A program made the position numbers and the translations under genes. Shown piece by piece: positions 1-8,598 of a DNA stretch of 10,032 bases. Position 1 is the stretch's first letter; every line of letters starts with the position of its first letter. The stretch lies in assembly GCA_003024985.2 (NCBI GenBank), contig PXIH01S0000312.1, one strand, 5' to 3'. Source of the stretch: Euperipatoides rowelli (Eukaryota; Onychophora; Udeonychophora; Euonychophora; Peripatopsidae). The notes under the pieces are model-generated. The model was not told the DNA's origin. It ran no database searches and saw only the letters and a program-made list of their open reading frames with translations.

Positions 1-166
1 TGTGTCTCTCTCATTTGAGCTAGAATTTTTTTGTTTTGATTCTTAAAATCTGCATTAAATTTCAATTTTTAAAATGTATAAGTTTATTCCTAAATTAGAC
101 CACCTTAAAGTCAAAATTTCAGAACCACTTGAAAAATCCAAAAAAAAAAAAAAAATTTCGAAAGGG
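1..166. other. Left flank, AT-rich, no gene
   Basis: This stretch lies outside the left copy of the long direct repeat and is the only probable flanking DNA in the window. It is AT-rich, contains an uninterrupted run of 16 A at 140-155, and has no open frame or RNA gene that I can recognise. Similarity to the sequence left of the right-hand repeat (before 9000) stops at 167, so the element boundary is placed there. A target-site duplication cannot be tested because the other end of the element is outside the window. Confidence 0.5.
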
Positions 167-458
167 TTAAAGGGGTCTAGAAACCAGCAACAAACCAACG
201 AAATGAATTAGGAAAACTAGCTAACCTGTAAAAAATTAAAAAAAATAAAAATAAAAACTTAGTATAAATTCAGCTTGGACCGGCCATCTAGGAGACTAAA
301 GAGGAGAAAGTGGACCACGCTTTATTATCCCGGCCCTAATAGAACGGGCAGGTACCACCCCTATCTCGCATACATAAGGAAAGGCTATCTATAAAAAAAG
401 TAAAAATTAATAAAATCAAAATTTATTGAATTAAATAAGCCATTTCAATACTTAGCCT

Positions 459-472
459 ACACACACACACAC
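459..472. repeat. (AC)7 microsatellite in left LTR
   Basis: Seven uninterrupted AC units lie in the left LTR. The matching site in the right LTR (9296-9304) has about four and a half units followed by an undetermined base at 9305. The length difference is ordinary microsatellite slippage. Confidence 0.9.
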
Positions 473-1097
473 AAACAGGCATCTTCTTTAGCAAATCATT
501 GTTTATTTGCCAAAAAAAAAAAACAAATTTAACAAAACTCATTTCCTTTCCTCATTAAATTATAATATAAACATTTACCAGTTAAATTAAAAAAAAAAAT
601 TAAAATCTGGCCAGAGAAACACCATGAAATAATAGAATGGCAAAGGAATAGAGATAGACGCTAGGCCTTAAAGGGAGGGATTAAAACGGGGGAATAATAA
701 TGACAGTTCTTGATAATTACAGTCTATTGAATATGGGAGGGGAAAAATAAATGGAAAGGGGAATTTATCACAGGAAACTGTTCCTGTTCGGTATTCTGGA
801 ACCGGTAGATTGGTATCAGGAAACTGCGATGTTAGAGGATGGTTAAAGCTATGAAAAAGTTGAACATATGGATCTGTTGACAATACTAGGGTTAATCGGA
901 GGCTGATATAATTACAGATTAGGAATATGGAATTTTTCTTGTTAGTTTAGGGTTACTATCGTAATTTCAACAAATACTGCTCAACATCTGGCATTCTATA
1001 ACTTCAGCGTCTGCTTATGACGTGTTAAAATTTAGAAAGGTTCATGTAGACACGAAGATTTGGGTGTTCTCTGCCCTGAATTGAGCTCTGCAAGGCA

Positions 1098-1104
1098 TTT
1101 TATA
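1098..1104 (-). promoter_or_regulatory. TATA box of the left LTR (minus strand)
   Basis: The minus strand reads TATAAAA in a GC-richer setting. About 27 bases downstream is an initiator-like TTCAGG (A at 1077). Both the TATA box and the TTCAGG stretch are present at the same place in the right LTR. This fits an RNA polymerase II promoter at a U3/R boundary, with transcription running leftward. It orients the repeat the same way as gag-pol. The start site itself is inferred. A CCAAT string at 1109-1113 is not conserved in the right copy. Confidence 0.6.
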
Positions 1105-1198
1105 CCCCATTGGTTGTCCGGGGTGAATTTCGAATGTTGATTCAAATCTGATAGGTTTCCAACTCGGCAACCCTTGTTATTATGTAAATAAATCTGAC

Positions 1199-2275
1199 GT
1201 TAACAAAAACAGGGCACCCTCATGTGAGAAGAGCAGTAACTAGGATGGAAATTTTCCTCTTTTAGCTTGTCTAAAGTGGTTACCATGGTGACATAGCTTT
1301 AACCTGCAGTTTCATAGTTTATTTAGGTGAATTTGATCATAATTTATATCAAACTTGGTTAAACAGGTACTTCTGAAGCTCTCTGGTTACTTTATCATCT
1401 GATTCACTGTGCTTCACCAATAAAAGGGAGGGGGGTGTAAGGGGGGGGATTGGCCACCTGCGCAAAATAGCTATAGATGATAAAATTTAAAATTTAACAT
1501 CTTAAATATTTAAATCTACTGCTAAGCAAATTACTAGGAAGAAATCTGTAGATTTATTCTGGCGTTTACACAATTTTATTTAGTAAATGACATAACTCTC
1601 TCCTTGGGATGAAAAGTTGCTTTACTATACTTATATTAGACTATACTAGATTTGAGTTAGACTAATGTGTTTTAGTCTTTTGTAATAATTTGCTTATCAG
1701 TATGTTATACTGTAAGTGTAAAAACTGAAAAAAATTCTTGATTGAGTTTTGACAAAATTAAAAAATAAATTTTTTTTGATTGTATACATGATTTCAAGTG
1801 GGTTGATCTGCCTGTTTATACAATGCATCTCACTTAAAAAATTTTTTTTTATTGATCTTCCTTACAATTTCCAAAAAAAAAAAAAAAAAAATGAACCACA
1901 AAAATTAAGATAAAATTTCTATCCGTAAAAATAACAAAGATAACTTTTAGCTATCTTCAAGCATAACTTTTAGTTAACTTTCCTTTCCAAAAAAATTTAA
2001 CTTTCCTAACAACAACAATTTTTAACTTCTATAATAAAGTTTTAGATAGTCTAGCTATCTTTTTACATACTGGTATATATCTAAACTTTAAGTTTAGTCA
2101 TACTAATCTCTCACCTCAATGTAGATGGACATGAATTTAATATTAATGTCACATAACTGTCTAAAACAACAAATAACTATCTTAAAAACACTTTTAAAAC
2201 TGTCTTCTAGAAATGGAAATTTTTTTTAAATTTTAATTTTGAAAATCTATATTGTTAAAATATGGATTTTCTACA
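1199..2275 (-). other. Probable U3 continuation of the 3' LTR, noncoding
   Basis: No second copy lies inside the window, so LTR membership is inferred from the candidate PPT/TG junction at its right end. It is AT-rich and has no supportable open frame on either strand. It holds a G-rich run on the plus strand (1426-1448), an A19 tract (1873-1891), a repeated ataacttttag at 1940-1950 and 1963-1973, and a short inverted repeat ctaaactt/aagtttag at 2081-2097. If the LTR is really shorter, this stretch is 3' untranslated sequence. Confidence 0.45.
1426..1448 (+). other. G-rich run with possible quadruplex potential
   Basis: The plus strand carries runs of 3, 6 and 8 G separated by A and by TGTAA. 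It stands out in an AT-rich neighbourhood. In the element's own sense strand it is C-rich, so it is not a PPT for this element. Quadruplex formation is only a possibility from the pattern. Confidence 0.5.
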
Positions 2276-2287
2276 CTTCCCTTTTTC
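2276..2287 (-). promoter_or_regulatory. Candidate polypurine tract next to U3
   Basis: The minus strand reads GAAAAAGGGAAG and is followed directly by TGTAG at 2275 and below. A purine tract ending in GGGAAG and then TG is the usual junction between PPT and U3 in LTR elements. It lies about 400 bases past the last Pol codon. If correct, the 3' LTR spans about 167-2275, or 2.1 kb. The right LTR does not reach this point inside the window, so the call rests on motif and position only. Confidence 0.45.
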
Positions 2288-2688
2288 ATTTAGATCGACG
2301 AAGGTCGAGTTAGCTGGTCAGAGGATTCTGTCCCATTAAACTTATTCCCTTTTCTTTGTCCTATTCTGTAAATTTATGTGAAATATATTGTACTGACTAA
2401 TATATTTTAATATGTATTTATGATTAGTGTTAATTTTGCAAAAATTAGAAACATTTAGATTTGATTTGTTTTTTATTAGATTATTTATAATTTGATTCAT
2501 TTTTTGTGTAATTTGTTTAATATCATTTGATTAATTTGTTCACTTAAATTTAATTTACCTTACCTTTGTTTTGTCTTATCTTTGTTTTTGTTTTGTCTTA
2601 CTGATTTGTGTTTTACCTTGTCTTACAATTTTGTTGTGTTTTACTTTGTCTCACCATTTAGTTGTGTTTTACCCGTGTAAAATGTACT
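2288..2688 (-). other. 3' untranslated region between Pol and LTR
   Basis: This stretch is AT-rich with no supportable open frame. The part nearest Pol is built of degenerate repeats rich in ACAAAACA-like words on the element strand. An env-like gene would be expected here in errantivirus-like elements, and there is no trace of one. Confidence 0.5.
2610..2674. repeat. Degenerate 28-bp tandem repeat
   Basis: Two adjacent 28-base units start at 2610 and 2638 and share the frame gttttac-ttgtct-ac-attt--gttgt. A third copy begins at 2666 and fades after a few bases. A looser related unit precedes them (2590-2609). The array sits just past the Pol stop codon. Confidence 0.6.
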
Positions 2689-2980
2689 TTATTTGTTTCG
2701 TTTTCTCAAAAAGTAGCCTTTTTTAAATTCAGGGTCTTCTATATCGATAGATTTCTCTGACTCTCCTTTTTTGTTCAGTTCACTCAGAGCGTTTGAGAAT
2801 TTCCTTTTTGCTGATTCAATTTCTGCCATATCTTTTGGCGTTTTGATTGAATCATAATCATGTAAAATTTTTAAATAGCGTGCATATTCTTCATCTTTTT
2901 GTTTTTGTACTTGTGCTGTTTTTCCTTCTGTTTCTTCCTAACAGTGGTACCACTGTTATCTGTCTTAGTCCTAGTATTTA
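2689..2980 (-). pseudogene. Charged C-terminal tail of Pol after integrase
   Basis: Past the GPY/F module, the apparent coding sequence continues with two frame changes. Around 3020-2915 another frame reads an acidic patch (TDDDEN) followed by basic residues (VRKKQKEKQ). From 2937 a third frame is open for 82 codons to a TAA at 2689-2691. It is rich in Lys, Glu and Asp, with words such as QKDEEYARYLKILHDYDS and EDPEFKKGYFLRKRNK. This composition differs from the surrounding noncoding DNA and suggests genuine ancestral coding sequence. I do not recognise a domain; no chromodomain is evident. It may be an extended integrase tail or, less likely, a small separate 3' ORF. There is an ATG inside the last segment. 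Confidence 0.5.
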
Positions 2981-3229
2981 TTATGTTCTCGTCATCGTCT
3001 GTAATAACTTTACGAGTTTACATTGCACGTATGCCTTTAATTTGTCAATAAGCACTTGCTTAACTTTTTCCGGGTGCTTAATATCTTGGATGTGATAGTT
3101 TGCCATACCAGTTCGTTTTATAACGCAATATGGGCCTGTATATCGAGGGTTCAGCTTTCGGTTATGCCCCAAATAGCTAGGGATGTCTAACGCGAGTACA
3201 AGTTCTCCAATATCAAATTCACGTATCAC
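2981..3229 (-). pseudogene. Integrase C-terminal GPY/F module
   Basis: The 82-residue frame includes GELVLALD, then a GPY motif encoded at 3128-3136 preceded by KLNPRYT, then YHIQDI. This is the GPY/F module of Ty3/gypsy integrases, an SH3-like C-terminal domain thought to help binding and multimerisation. Its frame follows the catalytic-core frame through a shift at a run of five G near 3230. The frame stops at a TAA at 2981-2983, but the sequence beyond appears to continue in another frame. Confidence 0.85.
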
Positions 3230-4113
3230 CCCCTATCTTTATTTCTAGCGTTATTGATGGAAGCATTTTGTAAATTGGCAAACACTTCTGTCTTTGCTGC
3301 CTCTAGTCTTTCCAATATGGCGCCTACTAGGTCTATTATTTCCAAGTTGTCGTTATTTTCATTAAGGTTAAACTCTGAAAAGGCGTCGTACTGATAAAAG
3401 CCATGAAAAACATAGAAGGGGACTTGCTTTGTGCTGCTATGTACAGTGTTATTTATCACCTGCATAAGGTAAGGGAGCATGACGTCCCAATCAGTGAACT
3501 CTTTGTTACAATACTGGGATATTAGATTAACTATCTTGGTGTTAATCCTTTCACTTATGCCATTAGAGCGAGGCCAAAAACTCGTAATCCTTTCTATACC
3601 TAGTTTCTTGTATAATGTTGTTATATGCCCTACTAGTTGTGGCCCTGGTCTGATAGAATATATTTTGATCCACCGTATCGCGTATAGATGGCTTTCATGT
3701 AATCCACTACGATGATATGTGCTTCTTGGCTTGGTATGGGACTGGCAAATGTCATGAGGGAAAAGTGGTTGGTATATGTAATTATGTATTTGTTTCTTCT
3801 CTGTGTTGTTGAGATGGGACCTAAAATGTTGATACTGAGCTTAGACATGCAGGAGGAAGGAGGTTCGACAGCTTGTATAGGAGCTTTTACACGTCTGTTC
3901 CTACGCTGGCATTTCTCACAACTATTGATATAATTTTTAATGTCTGTGAATAGTGTTGGCCAAAAGAAGTTTCTTTTTATTCGATACGTGGTTTTTTTCT
4001 AACGAAAAGTGTCCCCCTATTAGGCTATCGTGTTATGCAAACATAACATCCGGTATGAGGGATGCTGGGACGATGATTCTGTAAGCAGTAAATTCTGAGT
4101 TCCCTAGTTGTAC
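3226..4113 (-). pseudogene. Integrase zinc-binding region and catalytic core, broken
   Basis: Integrase inserts the cDNA into host DNA. The HHCC region is visible: His codons at 4030-4032 and 4009-4011, and a CEKC pair at 3909-3920. It is interrupted by a TAA at 4033-4035 and by a frameshift at a run of seven A (3992-3998). The core follows in a second frame down to about 3633. The usual first catalytic Asp, before the ILGP motif, is Asn (3828-3830). The second Asp is present (3648-3650, in LSDQG). A third frame from 3633 carries the catalytic Glu (3550-3552, in SNGISERIN). A stop at 4114-4116 separates it from RNase H in the same frame. It is inactive on two counts, broken frame and lost Asp. 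Confidence 0.9.
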
Positions 4114-5055
4114 TCATTTTTGTAATAAGTTGTTTTTGTCTAGTAAGTAAGTTTTGTTGTTTAGTTTGTCTTCCTTTATTTTATTAATAATGTCCTTACA
4201 GTACTCGTCTTTTTGTTCTGTTTGCATAAGCTCAATTGTGATTGGTCTCTTACTGTTCTCCAAAGCGCAAGTTGTAGTAGTCTCGTCTTCTACGTGACTT
4301 CTAGATAACATGTCCGCAAAAGTATTTAATTTGCCAGGGATGTATTCGTAGTGGATGTCATTTTGTTGTAGGTTCATCATCCATCTGGCTTCTCTGGCAT
4401 TGGTATCCTTTAGCTCTACTATATATGTCAGTGGTTTATGGTCAGTCAGTAATACTATTTTGTTCCTGTACGTCATATGTTTAAACTGCTCAATGGCGAA
4501 TACAATAGCTAAAGTTTCGCATTCTATCACAGGATAGTTCCTCTCTGCCTTGTTCAGCCTTCTACTGGCGTACACTATTGGTTGTACCTCGCCCCTTTCA
4601 TTTTCCTGCTCTAATACCGCTCCTAATGATGTGAGGGAAGCGTCAGTTTTAATTATAAACGGTTTGTTGTAGTATGGGAATGCGAGTAGTGGCGCTGTGG
4701 TCAGTTTTTGTTTTAGTGTTTGAAAGGCTACCTCCGCATTTTCGTTCCAGGTAATCACATTATTTCTTTTCTTTAAAAGGTCATACAATGGGGCAGCTAT
4801 TTCCGTGAAATTCGTAATGAACTTTTTATAGAAGTTTAAACTTCCTAGAAAACTCCTTATTCCTCTCACTGTCGTAGGACGTGCTAGTTTTTGTATAGCC
4901 TCTAAGCTTCTTTCTATAGGCCTACATCTGTTTTTATCTTCCATATGCCCTAAGCATTTTATTTACTCTTTAAATAGATGACATTTTGAAGGCTTTACTG
5001 ATAAATTAACCTTTTCTAATGCTGCAAGCACTTCCTCTAATGTTTTTAAATGTTC
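4114..5055 (-). pseudogene. RT thumb/connection and RNase H, frame largely intact
   Basis: RNase H removes the RNA strand of the RNA/DNA hybrid during reverse transcription. From 4944 to 4114 one frame is open for 276 codons. It starts with the RT connection (RSFLGSLNFYKKFITNF, PLYDLLKK) and then the RNase H domain. All four acidic residues are present: Asp in TDAS (4642-4644), Glu in ECETLA (4516-4518), Asp in LTDHKPL (4441-4443) and Asp in FADMLSR (4312-4314). Upstream, the same frame continues from RT through a TAG at 5056-5058 and a TAA at 4963-4965. The TGA at 4114-4116 falls before integrase. This is the best-preserved piece of the element, though it has no sign of being expressed alone. 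Confidence 0.92.
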
Positions 5056-5430
5056 CTAGATGTTAGGAGAATGTATAATGATATCTAGATAAACAACGTG
5101 CCCTTTTAATATGTCATGTAAACACTCTATCATTATTTTTTGAAAAATGGCTGCTGATGTTACACAGCCCTGACACAGGTGGATGAAAATGTATTTTGCA
5201 AATGGTACTGAAAATGCAAATTTTTTTTTGGCTTCTGTTAAATTCACGTTGAAGTAGCCGTTGTTTAAATCCAGGCTACTGAATATACGCGCGCCACCTA
5301 GGTTCTCTAAGATGTCAGCAATGCGCATGATCGGATATTGCTCATTTACGATCTGTTTGTTTATTTTCCTCAGATCTAGGCATATCCTAACTTCTTTTGA
5401 GTCTTTCTTGGGAAGACTAGTACTGGTGAA
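5056..5430 (-). pseudogene. Reverse transcriptase palm, catalytic box damaged
   Basis: This frame carries typical gypsy RT blocks: ICLDLRKIN, then LGGARIFSSLDLNNGY with the first catalytic Asp at 5269-5271, then a decayed FGL block (CQGCVTSAAIFQ). The YxDD box reads VVYLDIII (Tyr codon 5089-5091). Only one Asp is present, as if one GAT codon had been lost in frame at about 5080-5085. An RT without both Asp residues of this box is not expected to polymerise. The segment has no ATG of its own near its start. It joins the preceding frame through a shift near 5425 and ends at a TAG at 5056-5058. Confidence 0.92.
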
Positions 5431-5837
5431 TTATAGGGACTATGTACTTTTTTAATAATATTGGACTTTTCCAGCTTGTCGAGTTATAGTCTCATCGGCT
5501 CATATAGGCTATGTGGAATCCTATACTGTTGTTGATAAATCGGTATATCTGTCTTAAATTTGGGCTCATAAGGTGGTATGTTGGCCAGTCATGTTTGTCA
5601 CATCTTCAATCAGTATTTTTTGTGTTTGTCTAATATAGTCTCTAGTTGTCGTCTGTACGTATTGCTCAAGCCTAGTTCTTTTGTTTTGAATAGTCCGAAT
5701 AATTCATTAGTTTGCTCACCCACCTCTTCTTTTTTAAGCATTGTGGTTCCGCAGCAGATGTTTGTTCTATCCTGTGATTGGTCATTGGATACCTCACGTG
5801 ACTTATTATTCTTGAACTGGAGCTTCACTGTACGATT
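5431..5837 (-). pseudogene. Protease-RT linker and N-terminal RT fingers, broken
   Basis: The protease frame continues after its TAA into this segment (LQFKNNKSREVSNDQ) and stops at a TGA at 5610-5612. A short stretch (5610 to about 5577) is readable only in a different frame, and then the first frame returns with PYEPKFKTDIPIYQQQYRIP. This matches the conserved start of gypsy RTs, where a YRIP/YR-P motif precedes the fingers, followed by SNIIKK and SPYNSPVLV. A TAA at 5484-5486 interrupts it where gypsy RTs have a polar residue. Two opposite shifts and one stop make it non-functional. Domain identity is based on the YRIP and NSPVLV blocks. Confidence 0.8.
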
Positions 5838-6209
5838 TTAGCAATCCATCACGGCTTCGTACAGTGCACACCAGTCAAACCCCAGAATCATCTGGAATGC
5901 GACTCTCTGCTGGAATTTAACCGCACATACCGGTTGTACTAGGGTTTTACCCGCTATTTTAATATCTATTAAGGTCTTAACTCCATGTATTGTTTTGTTA
6001 GACACAGGTGATTTAACAGAGACCGCCATTGTTTTATTTCTTAACTGGTCTAGGCTCACACAGCTCTCATCTATGAGGCAGTTCTCCGTTCCTGTGTTTA
6101 GAAGTGCATATACTTTCTTACCCGACACTTCTAATAAAATAGGCTTATCTTTGTATAATTCTGAGAAGTTGAGTGTGATAGGCGTGTTTGTTTGTTTAGT
6201 TTTGGACTC
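5838..6209 (-). pseudogene. Aspartic protease (retropepsin), catalytic Asp replaced
   Basis: This is the retroviral-type protease that would cleave the Gag-Pol polyprotein. The active-site block reads VYALLNTGTENCLID. The residue that should be the catalytic Asp of D-T/S-G is Asn (6096-6098), consistent with one G-to-A change on the coding strand. The C-terminal ILG block is present as MILGFDW. The frame is open from just after a TGA at 6210-6212 to a TAA at 5838-5840. That stop lies in the same frame as the following linker, so the original polyprotein ran through it. Length is in the usual range for gypsy proteases. An ATG inside (6126-6128) is probably not a true start, because related coding sequence precedes it. 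Confidence 0.88.
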
Positions 6210-6716
6210 TCACCTAGCGTACACCATCTTGTTTTGTTTAGTAGACTTATGGAATATGCCCTGCGCCATTTTGTTTTCACGTTTATAATTTTTGGCCGAT
6301 ACGATTTTATTTTGTTTGGCTGAATTTAATATAGCATTGATAGATGTAGTACAATAATTTTTTGGATTACTTTCTTTACATTTCTCTACGGGGTTCTCGT
6401 GTCTTAGAATTTCCCACAAGTTATTTGATAAAAATTCTGGGGGATGTTTGACGATTTGAGGTGAGTTAATTTTATACTTTGCTTTGCCCTTTCTGGCAAC
6501 ACTACCATACTCGCAAGACTTCTTTCAAGTTTTATTAGTTTTATTATAGTTGGCTGTTTTCCAACTTTCTTTAGTTACAGGTTGCCTTAGCACATTAGTT
6601 TCGAGACTCTTGGGTGAACTGACAATAGAGGGTCCGGTTTTTCTATCAATATTTTTCTGGCTCCCTACCTTTACAGATCCGACAAAAGTAGGGGGCCTTA
6701 GTTTAAAGCCCTGCCA
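6210..6716 (-). pseudogene. Linker between Gag zinc knuckle and protease
   Basis: A single minus frame, the same as the protease frame, can be read from 6716 to 6210 with stops at 6525-6527 (TGA) and 6210-6212 (TGA). The product is polar, Lys/Asn/Ser-rich and low in complexity (SVKVGSQKNIDRKTG, later AKQNKIVSAKNYKRENK and KQNKMVYAR). The KQNK word occurs twice, about 30 residues apart. I recognise no domain. Because frame and stop pattern connect it to the protease, it is most likely the C-terminal part of Gag or the Gag-Pol junction. Whether Gag and Pol were one frame or joined by a shift near 6716 cannot be told from this copy. Confidence 0.65.
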
Positions 6717-6887
6717 TTATTGCTTCGATTAGGACCGCTATTTGCATTTCACTGTTTTTTATAGCAATCCTTCTCGAGATGACCAACATTTTTGCAATAA
6801 TTATAATATAAGGCCTTTCTGCTAGTTTCCCTGTCTAACCTCTTTATTTTGTTTCATTAGTTCATCAACTGCTACCTTTAGCTCACA
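6717..6887 (-). pseudogene. Gag nucleocapsid segment with damaged zinc knuckle
   Basis: The nucleocapsid binds and packages element RNA. After a heptad-like stretch in one frame (CELKVAVDELMKQNKEV, ending at a TAG at 6822-6824), a second frame gives YNYCKNVGHLEKDC at 6764-6805. The spacing C-x2-C-x4-H-x4-C is kept, but the first Cys is Tyr (6803-6805), again a G-to-A change on the coding strand. A TGA at 6749-6751 follows KKQ. The frame then changes again near 6716 into the linker. The knuckle identity is clear from the spacing and the GH pair. Confidence 0.82.
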
Positions 6888-7390
6888 TAATTGCTCTGAC
6901 TACCTTACTCTTTTGCTCCTCTAATAACTTAAATTTCAGTTCTATATCTTCAATGTAGGCTATACTCTCCTTTAATGAGATATTTCCCTTTCTAATAAGT
7001 TCAACCGCTAGGTTGGGTAATAGGCCTACTCTATAATGTTCGGCTAGCATTCTATTGTAGTCCACCATAGAGCTGCCTGGTGGTGGACGTAAGGGCTCCC
7101 CTAATGCTAAAAACCTACAACGGTAGCTTATCGCGCTTTAGTCGCTACCTTGCCTGCAAGCATTAAACAATTTTTTTGCTTGGCTCCTATTGATTTGCAG
7201 GGAAAACATTTTTCTGAGGTCTTGTAGACACTCTTCTAAGGAGATAGTTTTGACTGCCTAACCCGGCTACATAGATCACTTTAGCTTTGCCTGTGATTCT
7301 CTTTTCTAAAATTGATCTAGCCTTGGTTTCCGGCCATTTGTACTGTTCATCATATAAGGCCCTAAATTCTGTAATGTAATGTCGAATCTG
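6883..7390 (-). pseudogene. Gag capsid region (retrotransposon gag), broken
   Basis: Two overlapping frames cover this capsid-like part. From about 7390 to a TAG at 7187-7189 the sequence gives FRALYDEQYKWPETKARS and EKRITGKAKVIY. From 7257 to 6883 another frame gives SLEECLQDLRKMFS, then, past a TAA at 7138-7140, GEPLRPPPGSSMVDYNRMLA and a Leu/Glu-rich helix region (KESIAYIEDIELKFKLLEEQ). These resemble the helical capsid domain of Ty3/gypsy Gag proteins in layout, and the position just before the zinc knuckle agrees. The frame changes at about 7250 and again near 6886. Confidence 0.75.
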
Positions 7391-7977
7391 AACATGTCGC
7401 CTTCTATCTGAAAGGGGGCAAGTTCAATTGATACGTCGTAGACTACTTGGGTAGCCCAGCCTTCGGGCATTTGTACAACTACGTTAGTGGGGGCTACATT
7501 GTGGTTACAATTACACGAGTTATTAATTTTGGTTCTTGAACCATTTGTATTAGTGGGCTGATCACTCGCGTCTAGCGTGGGGCTCGAATAGTTGTGAGGG
7601 CTTATGGGGTTTACGTTATTCTCAAACGTTAAACGTTGTTGTACTGTAGGGACCTGCACAATACTGCTTACTGGCTCTAGGGGGGTTGATTCGTGTCTTA
7701 CTCCCGATTCTTCCCGCCTATCATTTAAAAAATTTATCGCTTCCCGAGTTTATTAATTTCCCCACTTTGATCAGCTAACTCAGCCTTTAACCTATCAATT
7801 TCAACATTTTTTTTCCTCAATCTCGCTATATAAATCTCTCTCATCATCTGATTTAGCTGTCTCGGCCACCACAACATCCGGGTTCTCATTAATTTCAGGA
7901 GCCGCTACTGGTGCCACTGTAGCCTTGAATTGGACCTCACTGTCATCAATTGACGAAGACATTACAGTATTTTCCAT
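7306..7977 (-). pseudogene. Gag N-terminal region, start at 7977, broken
   Basis: The start chosen is the ATG at 7975-7977. It has G at -3 and G at +4, and it opens a frame of 58 codons that ends at a TGA at 7801-7803. The N-terminus is acidic (SSSIDDSEVQ, KSDDERDLYSE). At a run of eight A (near 7806-7814) the frame changes. The next frame reads EIDRLKAELADQSGEINKLG, a likely coiled coil, before a TAA at 7734-7736. A third frame, open from 7749 to a TAG at 7306-7308, gives a Pro/Asn/Ser-rich stretch and then MPEGWATQVVYDV and IELAPFQIEGD. A second ATG lies six codons in. The order of acidic head, coiled coil, low-complexity stretch and capsid fits a Gag protein. Confidence 0.72.
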
Positions 7978-8386
7978 TACTAAAAATTTAATTTCAGAAT
8001 AATAAAGTATAAAAATTCTTATTCTATCACTGAAATCTATCCAAAAATTTATAAAAAATGTATATATTTCTACTTTTATAATTTAACTTTAGAACGTTTG
8101 TGTGTATGCTAAGCATCCATACTGAAATGAGCTTATTCGTTTCTGCAGATCTACATTAAAAACATAAACATGGCGTCTATAAAATTTTAATGTAACGTAG
8201 AATAAAAAAATTTAATATTTTTGTTGCCTCCACTTCAGAATATTTCTCTGAAAAATTTAATAAAAAGATCTGACTTATTAAAAATTTTAATTTGAATCAG
8301 TAGATTTAACAATAGCTATCCTGCCGTGCTAGCCAAATTTTATCCTATGTCCGATACTTGGACGCGATAGCTTCGCCGAGCTGCAT

Positions 8387-8485
8387 GTCTACCTCATAAG
8401 GCTTTCCTCCCCCCTAATTGAGCCTTATTGTATCCAGAGGCAGCCTATATTTCGGTTACAAATTCTAATTTAGGTCTCGGTAGAC
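8387..8485 (-). other. Nested inverted repeats in the leader
   Basis: An inner pair, ataaggct (8396-8403) and agccttat (8421-8428), is perfectly complementary over 8 bases with a 17-base loop. An outer pair, gtctacc (8387-8393) and ggtagac (8479-8485), encloses it. The nesting suggests an RNA fold in the transcribed leader. It was found by eye and has no computed energy. Confidence 0.45.
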
Positions 8486-8553
8486 ATCATTCTCGGGTTA
8501 GCGTAATTGACGCCAGCCGAGACGGGGGCCTGCTTTAACTTATGCCATTCACA

Positions 8554-8598
8554 AGACAATATTATATACTTATATTAAAAATTAATAGTATATTGTCT
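8554..8598. other. Inverted repeat agacaatat/atattgtct in the leader
   Basis: Arms at 8554-8562 and 8590-8598 are complementary over 9 bases. With small bulges the pairing extends inward (tatact against agtata). The loop is AT-rich. Confidence 0.5.

Larger units (their letters stand above)
167..1198 (-). repeat. Left long direct repeat: U5, R and part of U3 of the 3' LTR
   Basis: This block aligns from end to end with 9000-10032 in the same orientation. In a 300-base sample (about 601-900 against 9437-9735) I counted 15 substitutions. Indels include extra bases near 188-198 in this copy, a 14-base loss relative to the right copy near 230 flanked by ctg, and a 4-base difference near 946. The repeats bracket the gag-pol remains and carry a conserved minus-strand TATA box, so I read them as LTRs. 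The outer end at 167 does not show TG, and the homology is limited only by the end of the window on the right copy. The blocks have no conserved reading frame. Confidence 0.85.

Noticed and set aside
668-883. Minus-strand open frame of 71 codons in the left LTR
   Set aside because: The matching right-copy frame has an early stop, and a different frame (9496-9702) is open there. It is not conserved between two copies about 95% identical, so it is not coding.
1426-1448. Purine tract as a PPT of a plus-strand element
   Set aside because: All coding remains and the LTR TATA boxes are on the minus strand, and no repeat copy starts directly after the tract.
1199-2688. Search for an env-like gene downstream of pol
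   Set aside because: No open frame with a signal peptide, membrane segment or other env-like pattern was found on the element strand.
2755-2775. Pyrimidine-rich stretch on the plus strand as PPT
   Set aside because: It lies inside the apparent Pol tail frame and is not followed by TG on the element strand.
2847-6732. Several plus-strand open frames (for example 3479-3715, 5578-5841, 5995-6288)
   Set aside because: They lie opposite clear protease, RT and integrase motifs on the minus strand and show no motif of their own.
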